Part shown: one piece after another, positions 9,615 to 17,234 of the stretch
Layout of the letters: each line of letters starts with the position of its first letter
How positions within the stretch are numbered: position 1 is the first letter of the stretch
Notes under the pieces: generated by a model
What the model was told of the DNA's origin: nothing
Databases searched by the model: none
The model's input: the letters and a program-made list of their open reading frames with translations, nothing else
Position numbers and translations under genes: made by a program
DNA from: an uncultured Clostridium sp.
GTDB taxonomy: Bacteria > Bacillota_A > Clostridia > TANB77 > CAG-508
NCBI GenBank assembly: GCA_948466265.1
Contig: CAOJZU010000016.1
Coordinates: 1 to 31,266 of the forward strand
Direction of reading: 5' to 3'
Length of the DNA stretch: 31,266 nucleotides

Positions 9615-10196
9615 CTAATATTTAAATTTTTCCTTTATATATCTATATATTTCTCCCCAATTGTTTATTTCCTTTACATATTCATTTTCTTCTAGTTTCT
9701 TCATATCTCCATATTTGAAATATATTGTCTTTATCTTATTTTCAGATAAGCTTTTGCAAACATTATAGTTATCGTCTATCATAATATCTATGTTCTCTTT
9801 TTTTGCTATTTCTAATTTATCGTCTTGCTTCCAATAGTATTTATCAAAGATAAGCCCTTCTGTTTCAAATTTTTCTATTGCTACATCCTTCATCTCTGCT
9901 AAGTTCCCACCTCTTGCTGATATTATAATAAGCTCATGCCCATCTTCTTTTAACATATTTACTACTTCTTTTACTCCTGGAACTAATGGTGTCATTTTTG
10001 ATAATTTTATAAAATATTTATCGATAAAATTTTTCCTTTGCTCTTTTGTCCAGTTATATCTATCTACTAAACGAGCTTCTTCTCTTTTAACAATTCCTTT
10101 ATTCTTTAATTCTATAAAATCATATAATTCTCCATATGTAAGTAATACTCTTTGATAATCTAATATTACACCGTCTACATCAATACCAATTTTCAC
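9615..10196 (-). CDS. 5'(3')-deoxyribonucleotidase-like HAD protein
   Basis: A 193-residue HAD-superfamily protein. Motif I is IGIDVDGVILD (nucleophile and acid/base Asp), motif II lies in IIISARGG, and motif IV in IMIDDNYNVC. The short all-alpha cap between motifs I and II and the RYNWTKEQRKNF stretch fit the NT5C-like group that dephosphorylates nucleoside monophosphates, but specificity is inferred. CGG in GAC-GGT is out of frame. The neighbouring HD hydrolase may also act on nucleotides, which would fit a nucleotide-cleaning pair. Confidence 0.8.
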   Translation of the reverse strand: MKIGIDVDGVILDYQRVLLTYGELYDFIELKNKGIVKREEARLVDRYNWTKEQRKNFIDKYFIKLSKMTPLVPGVKEVVNMLKEDGHELIIISARGGNLAEMKDVAIEKFETEGLIFDKYYWKQDDKLEIAKKENIDIMIDDNYNVCKSLSENKIKTIYFKYGDMKKLEENEYVKEINNWGEIYRYIKEKFKY

Positions 10197-10214
10197 TTCT
10201 ACTTCTCCCTTTGC

Positions 10215-11475
10215 TTATTTTATATATTCAATATCTTTTTTATCATACTTTTCAGGAGGAAGTCCAACTCTTGATTTCATATATAATAATATAAATGATA
10301 TAATTATAAGTCCGCATTCCACCTATTATAATATAAGATACACTTGTACTATAATATTCTAGTAATAGTCCCCCTAAAAATGCAATAGCCATTTTTCCAA
10401 TTCCTTCTACTAAATTTGCACAAGATAATACTTTAGTTCTAATATCAGAATTTGTAAAGTTTGTAATATATCTATTTTCTAATGTCCAATATGGACCTCT
10501 TAAGAAATGCTGTATGAAAAATGTTATTGCGACTACTAGCATAATAAATATACTACTTAATTTACTACTTGAGACTATACCCACTACAATAAATGAAATA
10601 TATACTGGTATAGATATGAATGATAGTGTTTTATTTTTAAATCTATTATGTATTTTATCTTGGCATCTGACAGAAAAGCATTGAACTATTGTTAATATTC
10701 CAAAAATAATTCCAAAATACTCTGGTGATACTTTTAAATCTTTTAGTAAACTTTTTTCATAGGTTAAAATCATTAATAAGGTTCCTGTAAATACTGTTAT
10801 AAATAAAATTAATGCTCTTAATCTTTTAGATTTTGCAACAAACTTAAATCCTTGTTTCATATCTTCTAGTGATTGTCTTATAGTCGTCCTTTCTTTCTTT
10901 TCTATATCTACATCTTCAAACCTATATGCAAGAATTATTGTAAGTGCAGATACTAATGTAGATAGTATAATTGGTATGTATGGGTTAACTACATATAAAT
11001 ATCCTGCAAATATCAGTGAAATTGTATTAAATATGTAGCTATATGAAGAACCTTCTGCATCTATATTTCCATAAGAGTTTTTCCTTTTACACACTTTACT
11101 TGAGTCATATAGAAGTGCATTTCCTGCTATCTCTTTTATAGCATTTCCTAAAGCGGATAGAGAATATGCTATAATCAAAATTCCAAAACTATCTGCAAAA
11201 GCCATCATTGCAATTTGCAGTGTTATGAGTGTGCAACCTAATATCAATGATTTTCTATTTCCAATCCTTTCTATTATTATTGCACTAGGTATTTGAAATA
11301 ATATTAAAAATAAAGCATATACAGACTCTGCATACATTATTTTTGATACATCAATTCCTTTTACTTCGGATAAAAACAAAAATATTATAGCAGAATAGAA
11401 TAATGGGTCCCACCCTAACCCCTTATACATGGGAAATATTCTTCTATTATATTTCATTGCTATATCTTTTCTCAT
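10215..11475 (-). CDS. MFS transporter, one +1 site near the C-terminus
   Basis: A 419-residue major facilitator superfamily permease with about 12 membrane segments. The N-terminal half has the MFS loop motif form ERIGNRKSL between helices 2 and 3. The in-frame CGG at 10312-10314 follows IIIGGM; the +1 reading gives GLIIISFILLLYMKSRVG, which completes the last helix and ends in a charged tail (EKYDKKDIEYIK). Reading CGG as Arg breaks the last helix with TYNY and ends 37 bases early. The start ATG has AAGGAG at good spacing. The substrate cannot be told; the overall look is of a drug-efflux-type MFS. Confidence 0.85.
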
Positions 11476-11522
11476 ATGTATTCTCCTTGATTTGTAATAC
11501 CTTTTTTCTAATTCCTTTTAAT

Positions 11523-11976
11523 TTAAACTATTTTAATATCTTTTAATTCTAAAATATCTGCAAATACGTCTGCTCTTATATTATCTTTTTCTGGTAATAC
11601 TCCTAAACTTATTATATTGTCTCCTGCTTCATAATCTTCAAATATGCACTTTCCTTCAACTTCGTCTTCGCTTCCAAATTCTATATTTTTAATAAATTGA
11701 TGTCCATCTCCTGTCTTATTAAAGATTACATTATTGTATGATATTTTATCTTCTGATACTTTTTCATATTTCATATTACTAATTATTTCTCCAATATATA
11801 TTAGCTCATCATCTGGAATTACAACTAAAACTTTATTATCGCTTAATTCGTATTTTATATATGATGTGGTTTCGTCTTCTTCTATTCCGATACCATGTTT
11901 TGGTTTTAACAAAATATTCTTTTCCTCTAATAATTATCTTAGTATTTTTATTTAATTTATTAATTAAATTTTGCAT
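11523..11976 (-). CDS. Unrecognised 150-residue protein (DUF4178-like?), one +1 site
   Basis: A 150-residue soluble protein read from an ATG with AAAGGAG upstream. It begins MQNLINKLNKNTKIIIRGKE, reaches TKTWY, then in-frame CGG at 11887-11889, and after the +1 shift continues GIEEDETTSYIKYELSDN to the end. The stretch IIIRGKEYFVK...WY...YIKYEL recalls the small beta-rich DUF4178 fold (unknown function), but I hold this loosely. It follows the unrecognised two-helix membrane protein after 23 bases and probably shares its operon. Its first 40 codons cannot be joined to the rest without the CGG shift. Confidence 0.75.
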
Positions 11977-11999
11977 TTTAATTTCTCCTTTATTTTTAA

Positions 12000-12689
12000 T
12001 TACAACATTTTTATATCTTCGGCTTCAGTTTCTTCTGTTTCCTTTTTCTCTCTTGGTGGAAAGAAGTATGGAAAAATTCCAAATTTAGAGCCTAGATAAT
12101 GTGCAATTGGGAATGTCACAAATATTGTTATTAATTGTGCAAAAATTATTGGCAGTTCTGTATAATCTTGCTGATTAAATACTCCCCCTTCTCCTACCAT
12201 ATCAACAAAAAAGTCTTTTCTTGATAATTCTTCTTTATACTCAATTTGATTTAAAAAATATGTATCTTGTGTTAAATCTTCATAGACTACTTTTCCAACA
12301 GGTAATATAGAATCTCCATCATATATTGTTTCTCCTGTTTTTTGTACTTTATCGCCATTAACACGTGCTGCCACACGTTCTCCTGACGGAAGTGTTACAG
12401 CATACATATAGAAGTTACTATAATATCCTGCACCTTTATTACGATATTCTATACCTGGAGATACTATTGTAAATGTATCATGTGATAATAAATCTTCTAC
12501 ATTTTGAGCTCTAAAAACATCTTCTCCTGCAATTCCACCAATTTCTCCGTCTGATACTTCATGTTCTTCTACATAATTTTCATATGATTTTGGCATTGTA
12601 TTTTCTAATATTTTAGCTGGTATCATACTTAATAATACACTAACTAATAAACAAAGCCATATATCAAATCTAAGTACATGATATCTCAT
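12000..12689 (-). CDS. Unrecognised membrane protein
   Basis: A 229-residue protein I do not recognise. It has an N-terminal membrane segment (WLCLLVSVLLSMI), an extracytoplasmic domain of about 150 residues with GIAGEDVFRAQNVEDLLS and VTLPSGERVAARVNGD, a second membrane segment near the C-terminus (IIFAQLITIFVTFPIAHYLG) and a short Glu-rich cytoplasmic tail. It lies 16 bases after the PHP phosphatase gene and 23 bases before the DUF4178-like gene, suggesting one transcript. Start ATG with GGGGGAT upstream. CGG in GAC-GGA is out of frame and harmless. Confidence 0.75.
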   Translation of the reverse strand: MRYHVLRFDIWLCLLVSVLLSMIPAKILENTMPKSYENYVEEHEVSDGEIGGIAGEDVFRAQNVEDLLSHDTFTIVSPGIEYRNKGAGYYSNFYMYAVTLPSGERVAARVNGDKVQKTGETIYDGDSILPVGKVVYEDLTQDTYFLNQIEYKEELSRKDFFVDMVGEGGVFNQQDYTELPIIFAQLITIFVTFPIAHYLGSKFGIFPYFFPPREKKETEETEAEDIKML

Positions 12690-12705
12690 ATATTTTATCC
12701 CCCTT

Positions 12706-13539
12706 TTACATGTCTTCTATAAAGTTTAGTTTAGATTTTGTTTCTTCTCCGATAATTTCATTTGCAAGTTTTATAAGCTCTTTTGAGCGTGATATTGATA
12801 TTCTAAAATGTGTATCTATTCCATACAATACTTTTATATTATATTCTGATGCAATTTTCCAAAAGTCCTTGCAAGGATATTCTACTTTTTTTAATTCTTC
12901 CTCTTTCTCTTTAAATGATAAATTATTATTTTTTTTATATGTATATCTACCTATTCTTGATAGATTTATCTCCAATGGAATACTGTATTTTTCAGAAGCT
13001 TCACAAATTTTTCTTGCCACAGCTTCTTCTTGTTTACTAAAATTTTCTCTTACAAGCATATATATATCTGGATGCGCAATTATATCAGGCAAACCAATTT
13101 CCATAGCCTTTTCAACATATTCTGCATATTTCATTAGATCTTCATCTGAAAAATTGCTATTATGAAATTCTTGTATATTTTTATTATCATCATAGACAAA
13201 ATGCTGTCCTAAGACAATTATATCCGTTTCGTCTTTTAACTCTTTTAAATTTTCTTCTTCTCCTGGCAAATATTCAACTTCATATCCTGATTTTATTTCT
13301 ATTTTATCTTTGTATTTTTCTTTTAAATTCTTTACACTCCTTAAATATTCGTCTTTTTCTGTATAGTCCATTCTCATATTTGGTCTTTTATCTATTCTAT
13401 TTTTCTCTGGGCAGTGGTCTGTAAATGCCATTTTCTTAAATCCTATTTTTATATATTCTTTTACATATTCTTCATCACTCATGTTCATTTCTGCATGACC
13501 ACATCTATATGTATGTGAATGATAATTAAAATTTTGCAT
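12706..13539 (-). CDS. PHP-family histidinol-phosphatase-like protein
   Basis: A 277-residue PHP-domain metallophosphoesterase. Motif 1 is NYHSHTYRCGHAE, followed by KMAFTDHCPE, a Glu in GYEVEYL, LGQHFVYDD, IIAHPDIY and the final YGIDTHFR: the ordered His/Asp/Glu metal ligands of the HisK-type histidinol phosphatases. No other histidine biosynthesis gene is in the window, so a different phosphoester substrate is possible. CGG in ATC-GGA and ACG-GAT is out of frame. It is the first gene of a minus-strand run and is divergent from the Cof-type HAD gene across a 152-base gap. Confidence 0.88.
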   Translation of the reverse strand: MQNFNYHSHTYRCGHAEMNMSDEEYVKEYIKIGFKKMAFTDHCPEKNRIDKRPNMRMDYTEKDEYLRSVKNLKEKYKDKIEIKSGYEVEYLPGEEENLKELKDETDIIVLGQHFVYDDNKNIQEFHNSNFSDEDLMKYAEYVEKAMEIGLPDIIAHPDIYMLVRENFSKQEEAVARKICEASEKYSIPLEINLSRIGRYTYKKNNNLSFKEKEEELKKVEYPCKDFWKIASEYNIKVLYGIDTHFRISISRSKELIKLANEIIGEETKSKLNFIEDM

Positions 13540-13630
13540 TATGTATCCTCCTTATATGTTTTACTTTTTAAATAATATCATAATTTAACATTTTCCACAA
13601 TACAAAGTTATGTGAATTTTTTTAATCTAT

Positions 13631-13656
13631 TTACTTTTTTTTGATTTTAGTATAAT
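13631..13656 (+). promoter_or_regulatory. Candidate promoter for the HAD gene
   Basis: A TATAAT at 13651-13656 lies 35 bases before the start codon, with a weak TTACTT (13631-13636) upstream at somewhat short spacing. It is plausible by position in a divergent gap only. Confidence 0.35.
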
Positions 13657-13691
13657 ATATTAAAGACATTATTTATTTAAATGGGGGATAT

Positions 13692-14542
13692 ATGATTAAG
13701 CTAATAGCAAGTGATTTGGATGGAACAATTTTGGATAACAATCATTCCATTCCAAAAGCTAATATAAATGCAATTACAAGTTTAACTGCAAATAACATTC
13801 CATTAGTTATCTGTACAGGAAAAACATATGCATTAAGCAAAGATATTTGCCAAAATCTTCACGCAAGTTTTGGTATTTTTAGCAATGGAAGTCAAATAAT
13901 AGACCTAAAATCAGGCACTGAGATTGCAAAAAATACTCTTTCTATCTCTGAGATAGAGTCTTGTTTTGATATAGTAAAAAAATACAACTTACATGTTCAT
14001 GCTTATACTAAAAATCGGAATTATAACAACTAAGCCATTATATATGGACTTAAGAAATTTTGTATTATTTCATAACACAATAAAATTTGAAATCGTAGAT
14101 TCTATTTTAGATACTATAAAAGATAGAAAAGAAGATATTTTCAAATTAATTATTTCTTCACCTTTTCGTCTTGATAAAGTAAAATCTGATTTAGATATGA
14201 TTTCTAGCTTTTCTATTACCCATATAAATAAAACTGGAATATATAAAGATAGTGTAATAGATAAAGAATATGAATATTTAGATATTTCACCACTTAATGT
14301 AACCAAAGGTAGTGCTTTAACAGTTTTAAGTGATTATCTTAATTTGAGAAAAGAAAATATTTTATCTATTGGTGATAATCTAAATGATATAGATATGTTT
14401 AAGTCATCTCAAATTAGTGTTGCTGTTCGGAAGTTCACATGAGACTGTAAAACTTCATGCAAATTATATAACTACTGCTTCTGCTCAAGATGGTGGTTTT
14501 GCAGAAGCAATTTATAGATTTATTCCTTTTGACAAAAATTAA
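13692..14542 (+). CDS. Cof-type HAD phosphatase, two +1 sites
   Basis: A 282-residue Cof/YidA-type sugar- or flavin-phosphate phosphatase. Motif I is IASDLDGTILDNN, followed by ICTGKTYAL (motif II) and SIGDNLNDIDMF (motif IV). Two in-frame CGGs need +1 shifts: 14016-14018 (AYTKN, then GIITTKPLYMDL) and 14428-14430 (ISVAV, then GSSHETVKLHANYITT). The second restores the family's conserved C-terminal motif (V-A-M/V-G-N/S-A/S-H-E-x-V-K) and the final DGGFAEAI. The length, 851 bases, equals 283 codons plus two. This is the window's one plus-strand gene with sites; the sense-strand motif is again CGGA, showing the pattern follows mRNA and not one DNA strand. Start ATG with GGGGGAT upstream. Confidence 0.93.
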
Positions 14543-14594
14543 CTTTGATTTTCTTATAAAATTATGTTAACATAATTTTATGGAGATGATTAAT

Positions 14595-14846
14595 ATGATT
14601 AAAAAATTAACAGATACAATTAAAAATTTTGATTTAAAAGTAAAAAAAATAATGACTAACGGTTTATATTTTTCCTTCATTGTTGGAATTATAGGAAGTT
14701 TATTTCTTATTTATTACATATCTTTTAAATCTTCAAATTTTATTTATTACATAGGAATAAAAATAATAACACTTAGTCTATCTTTTGGTGCATCTTTTTT
14801 TGCATCAGCTCTTGCAATTGATAGAATAAAAAAAGATTTAGCTTAA
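14595..14846 (+). CDS. Small two-helix membrane protein
   Basis: An 83-residue protein with two hydrophobic segments (FSFIVGIIGSLFLIYYIS and YIGIKIITLSLSFGASFF) and basic ends. It is not assigned to a family. I chose the third possible ATG because GGAG (14582-14585) is well spaced from it; ATGs at 14580 and 14586 are alternatives. It follows the Cof-type phosphatase by 52 bases and is closed by a strong terminator, so the two may form one transcript. It has no CGG. Confidence 0.7.
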   Translation: MIKKLTDTIKNFDLKVKKIMTNGLYFSFIVGIIGSLFLIYYISFKSSNFIYYIGIKIITLSLSFGASFFASALAIDRIKKDLA

Positions 14847-14856
14847 AATATAAGTA

Positions 14857-14903
14857 AAACACAGAGTATAAATAAATTTTACACTCTGTGTTTCTGTTTT
14901 TTA
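14857..14903 (+). terminator. Terminator between convergent genes
   Basis: An 11-bp stem (AAACACAGAGT / ACTCTGTGTTT) followed on the plus strand by CTGTTTTTT. It lies between the convergent small membrane protein and SSB-like genes and may serve both directions. Confidence 0.8.
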
Positions 14904-14931
14904 TGTTAGGATGATATTACCTTAGAATTTA

Positions 14932-15636
14932 TTAAACAGCCTCTGCTGTTTCTTCATTTTCTGTAGATTCTTCTCCGTCTTTTTCATCTATTACCTCTAA
15001 ACTTGAAATAGATACTTCATATGCTACTCTTTCAACAGTAGTTCCATCTTCATATTTTTTTTCATATTTTCTAGATTGTACACGTCCTACTGCTTTAACT
15101 TGTGCTCCAACTTCCAAGTGGTCACAAAATCTTGCATTTCTTCCCCACGCAATTGCTGGTATGTAATCTGACTTACTATACGCTCTATTTACAGCAAGTA
15201 GAAGGTCTGCAATCTCACGTCCAAAAGGTGTTTTTCTATAAATTGGTTTCTTGCAAATATGTCCAATTAATATAACCTCATTTGATATTTCAAGATTTAC
15301 TTCTTCATCTTCTTTTGCTTTTTCTTCAATCTCATCTTCAAATATTATGTCTTTAGCAAATACTGTTAAAACTAATTTGTTCTTTTCATTTTCATAACTA
15401 TTGTAAGATCTAAATTGTCCCTTTACAACAATTTTTTTACCTATCTGCAATTCTTCATCACTTATTAATCTTTCTGATATTGTTATTGGTATAACGTCAA
15501 ATGCATCGCTCAAACGTGGTACTTCTAAATCAAATATGTAAAAACTCTCTCCATAAATTTCATGACTAAATTTTTTCTCACTCGTAATTTTTCCAACTAA
15601 CACTAAATGGTTATTATCCAAATAATTTGTGTTCAA
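14932..15636 (-). CDS. Single-stranded DNA-binding protein with two OB folds
   Basis: A 234-residue protein with two OB-fold halves in tandem. The first (about 10-105) holds HLVLVGKITSEKKF and IGKKIVVKGQFRSY; the second (about 115-215) holds NEVILIGHICKKPIYR, FGREIADLLLAVNR, AIAWGRNARFC and VGAQVKAVGRVQSR, the classical SSB order. Each half would bind single-stranded DNA. The acidic tail lacks the DDDIPF-type tip of canonical SSB, so this is a secondary SSB-like protein known from Clostridia, probably not the replication SSB. It starts at TTG with GGGAGG upstream. It has no in-frame CGG; one in GAC-GGA near the tail is out of frame. Confidence 0.85.
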   Translation of the reverse strand: MNTNYLDNNHLVLVGKITSEKKFSHEIYGESFYIFDLEVPRLSDAFDVIPITISERLISDEELQIGKKIVVKGQFRSYNSYENEKNKLVLTVFAKDIIFEDEIEEKAKEDEEVNLEISNEVILIGHICKKPIYRKTPFGREIADLLLAVNRAYSKSDYIPAIAWGRNARFCDHLEVGAQVKAVGRVQSRKYEKKYEDGTTVERVAYEVSISSLEVIDEKDGEESTENEETAEAV

Positions 15637-15656
15637 TTTCTTTTCCTCCCTATCTC

Positions 15657-15677
15657 TACGTATTTCATACGTATTTC
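15657..15677 (-). repeat. Direct repeat upstream of the SSB-like gene
   Basis: TACGTATTTC occurs twice with an 11-base period, 20-40 bases upstream of the TTG start. One helical turn of spacing would suit a regulator binding one face of the DNA, but its role is only inferred. Confidence 0.4.
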
Positions 15678-15773
15678 TAATATATTTTTCTGCATTTGTA
15701 TTTTACTTTACGTTAATTTACTCTTTTATTATACTACATAATTTTGGTTTTGTCTACATAAAATGTTAATTTT

Positions 15774-16289
15774 TTAGAAAAATATTTCTTTCTTCCCATA
15801 TATTAGAAGTATCCCAGCTATTCCCATTAAATTATGGTGAGTAGTTGATAACTTTTTATTCTCTATTTTTACTATTATTTCTTGCGGTTCTAGAACTTCT
15901 CTATTTATATTTTCAATCTTTCTTTGCAGACAAATTAAAAGGTTTTCTTCTACACTTGAGGCTGTTATAGTTGATTTTGAATTAAATCCAAATGTTATTA
16001 CATTTAGTTTCATATTATTTATTAATTCTAAATCACTTTCCATATCGCTATTTAAAATCAAATACTTTGAGTTTTTAAACAACTCATTTAGCATTTCTTC
16101 TTTTCCCTTTACTTTAGACAAATCTATTACAAGTATTGTTTCAAACCTAATATTCTTCATATTTTCAATGCTTTTATCATTTATCAAAATTACTGTATGT
16201 TCTTTATTTATTGAATTTAATTTATTATCTAAAACCCTCTTAATTTCACCCTCATATTTGCTATCCGCAATAATTCCGATAAAAGCCAT
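15774..16289 (-). CDS. Unrecognised 171-residue protein
   Basis: A protein of about 171 residues that I do not recognise. It begins MAFIGIIADSKYEGEIK with a Rossmann-like rhythm: HTVILIND, TILVIDLSK, KYLILNSD and NVITFGFNSKSTITASS, the last recalling the start of the Mur-ligase-like central fold but with no ATP loop. I chose the ATG at 16289 because GAGGGGAAG precedes it; a TTG 36 bases upstream is less likely. Two CGGs in its first codons (ATC-GGA, GCG-GAT) are out of frame. It lies 64 bases downstream of the polysaccharide deacetylase gene. An envelope role is only a guess from position. Confidence 0.65.
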   Translation of the reverse strand: MAFIGIIADSKYEGEIKRVLDNKLNSINKEHTVILINDKSIENMKNIRFETILVIDLSKVKGKEEMLNELFKNSKYLILNSDMESDLELINNMKLNVITFGFNSKSTITASSVEENLLICLQRKIENINREVLEPQEIIVKIENKKLSTTHHNLMGIAGILLIYGKKEIFF

Positions 16290-16353
16290 TTTTATTTTCT
16301 TCCCCTCTTTTTGATAAACAATCAAGTGTTAGTATATCCAAAGATTTAAAGTC

Positions 16354-17130
16354 TTATACATTTGGCTTTTGAGTCCCATTTGCGTCTATTTCATAATTTT
16401 CGTTATATACTAAATCTGACACTTTTACAATATTATATCCTTTTTTTTGAATATTTTTAATTATTCCTTCTAAGCTATTTGCAGTATTTTCAGTTCCATT
16501 ATGCATTAAAATAATTGACCCATTTTTCAAATTTTTATTTATCCTATCTACCATTTGACTTTCATCTAAGCCTTCATAATCTAAAGTATCAATTGACCAC
16601 TGAATAACTTTATATTCATTATCTAAAGCTGCTTTTACAACTGTATCATTGTATTCGCCATATGGACATCTATATAAGTTTACTTCTTTTCCTGTGATAT
16701 TTTTTATTTTGTCTGTACATTTTTTTATCTCTTCTACATTTTGTTCATAGCTTAAATTATTTACATGTGGATGACTATCTGAATGATTTGCAATTTCATG
16801 TCCCTTTTCTGCAATTTTCTTTGTCTCTTCTGGAAATCTATCTATCCAGTCTCCTACCATAAAAAATGTTGTCTTTACATTACATCTATCAAGTACATCT
16901 AAAATTTGGTCAATATCATCAGCATTCCATGCGCAATTTATCGAAATAGATATCCATTTTTTATTTGTCTCTACATTATATATTGGAATAAGCTTTCCTG
17001 CTGTAGACGACATTTCCATGGTTTCTACATTTGACCCCATAAAAAATATAGATCCTACAAGTAATACTAAAACTGTACTTGCAGCTACTAAATATGAATA
17101 TATTTTCTGTTTATTAAATACAAAAAACAT
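16354..17130 (-). CDS. Polysaccharide deacetylase (PdaB-like), altered motif 1
   Basis: A 258-residue NodB-fold (carbohydrate esterase 4) protein with an N-terminal membrane anchor (about 11-31). Zinc motif 2 is HSDSHPH (His116 and His120), motif 3 is RCPYGEYN, motif 4 lies in QWSIDTLDY, and motif 5 is ILMHNG. Motif 1, normally TFDDG with a catalytic base and a metal-ligand Asp, reads SINCAWNADD: the base position is Asn65. PdaB of sporulating bacteria also departs from TFDDG here. Family members remove acetyl groups from peptidoglycan or chitin-like glycans; PdaB acts in spore cortex maintenance. Start ATG with AGGAGG. It has no in-frame CGG. Confidence 0.88.
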   Translation of the reverse strand: MFFVFNKQKIYSYLVAASTVLVLLVGSIFFMGSNVETMEMSSTAGKLIPIYNVETNKKWISISINCAWNADDIDQILDVLDRCNVKTTFFMVGDWIDRFPEETKKIAEKGHEIANHSDSHPHVNNLSYEQNVEEIKKCTDKIKNITGKEVNLYRCPYGEYNDTVVKAALDNEYKVIQWSIDTLDYEGLDESQMVDRINKNLKNGSIILMHNGTENTANSLEGIIKNIQKKGYNIVKVSDLVYNENYEIDANGTQKPNV

Positions 17131-17180
17131 GTGTATCCTCCTAAAACAAGTTATTTAATTGTATGCATGTTTTAGAAAAA

Positions 17181-17226
17181 TATAACAAAAAATAAAACAG
17201 TATGAATTTTTAATATTCATACTGTT
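17181..17226 (-). terminator. Terminator of the TraG-like gene
   Basis: A 13-bp perfect stem (AAACAGTATGAAT / ATTCATACTGTTT) with a six-base loop; on the minus strand it is followed by TATTTTTTG. It lies 8 bases after the stop codon. Confidence 0.85.
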
Positions 17227-17234
17227 TCATTTTT

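Noticed and set aside
11887..11889. A TTG-started gene beginning at 11912 with ATC-GGA out of frame
   Set aside because: An ATG with a good ribosome site at 11976 opens a frame that meets CGG in phase and joins the downstream frame by +1; the TTG start has no ribosome site.
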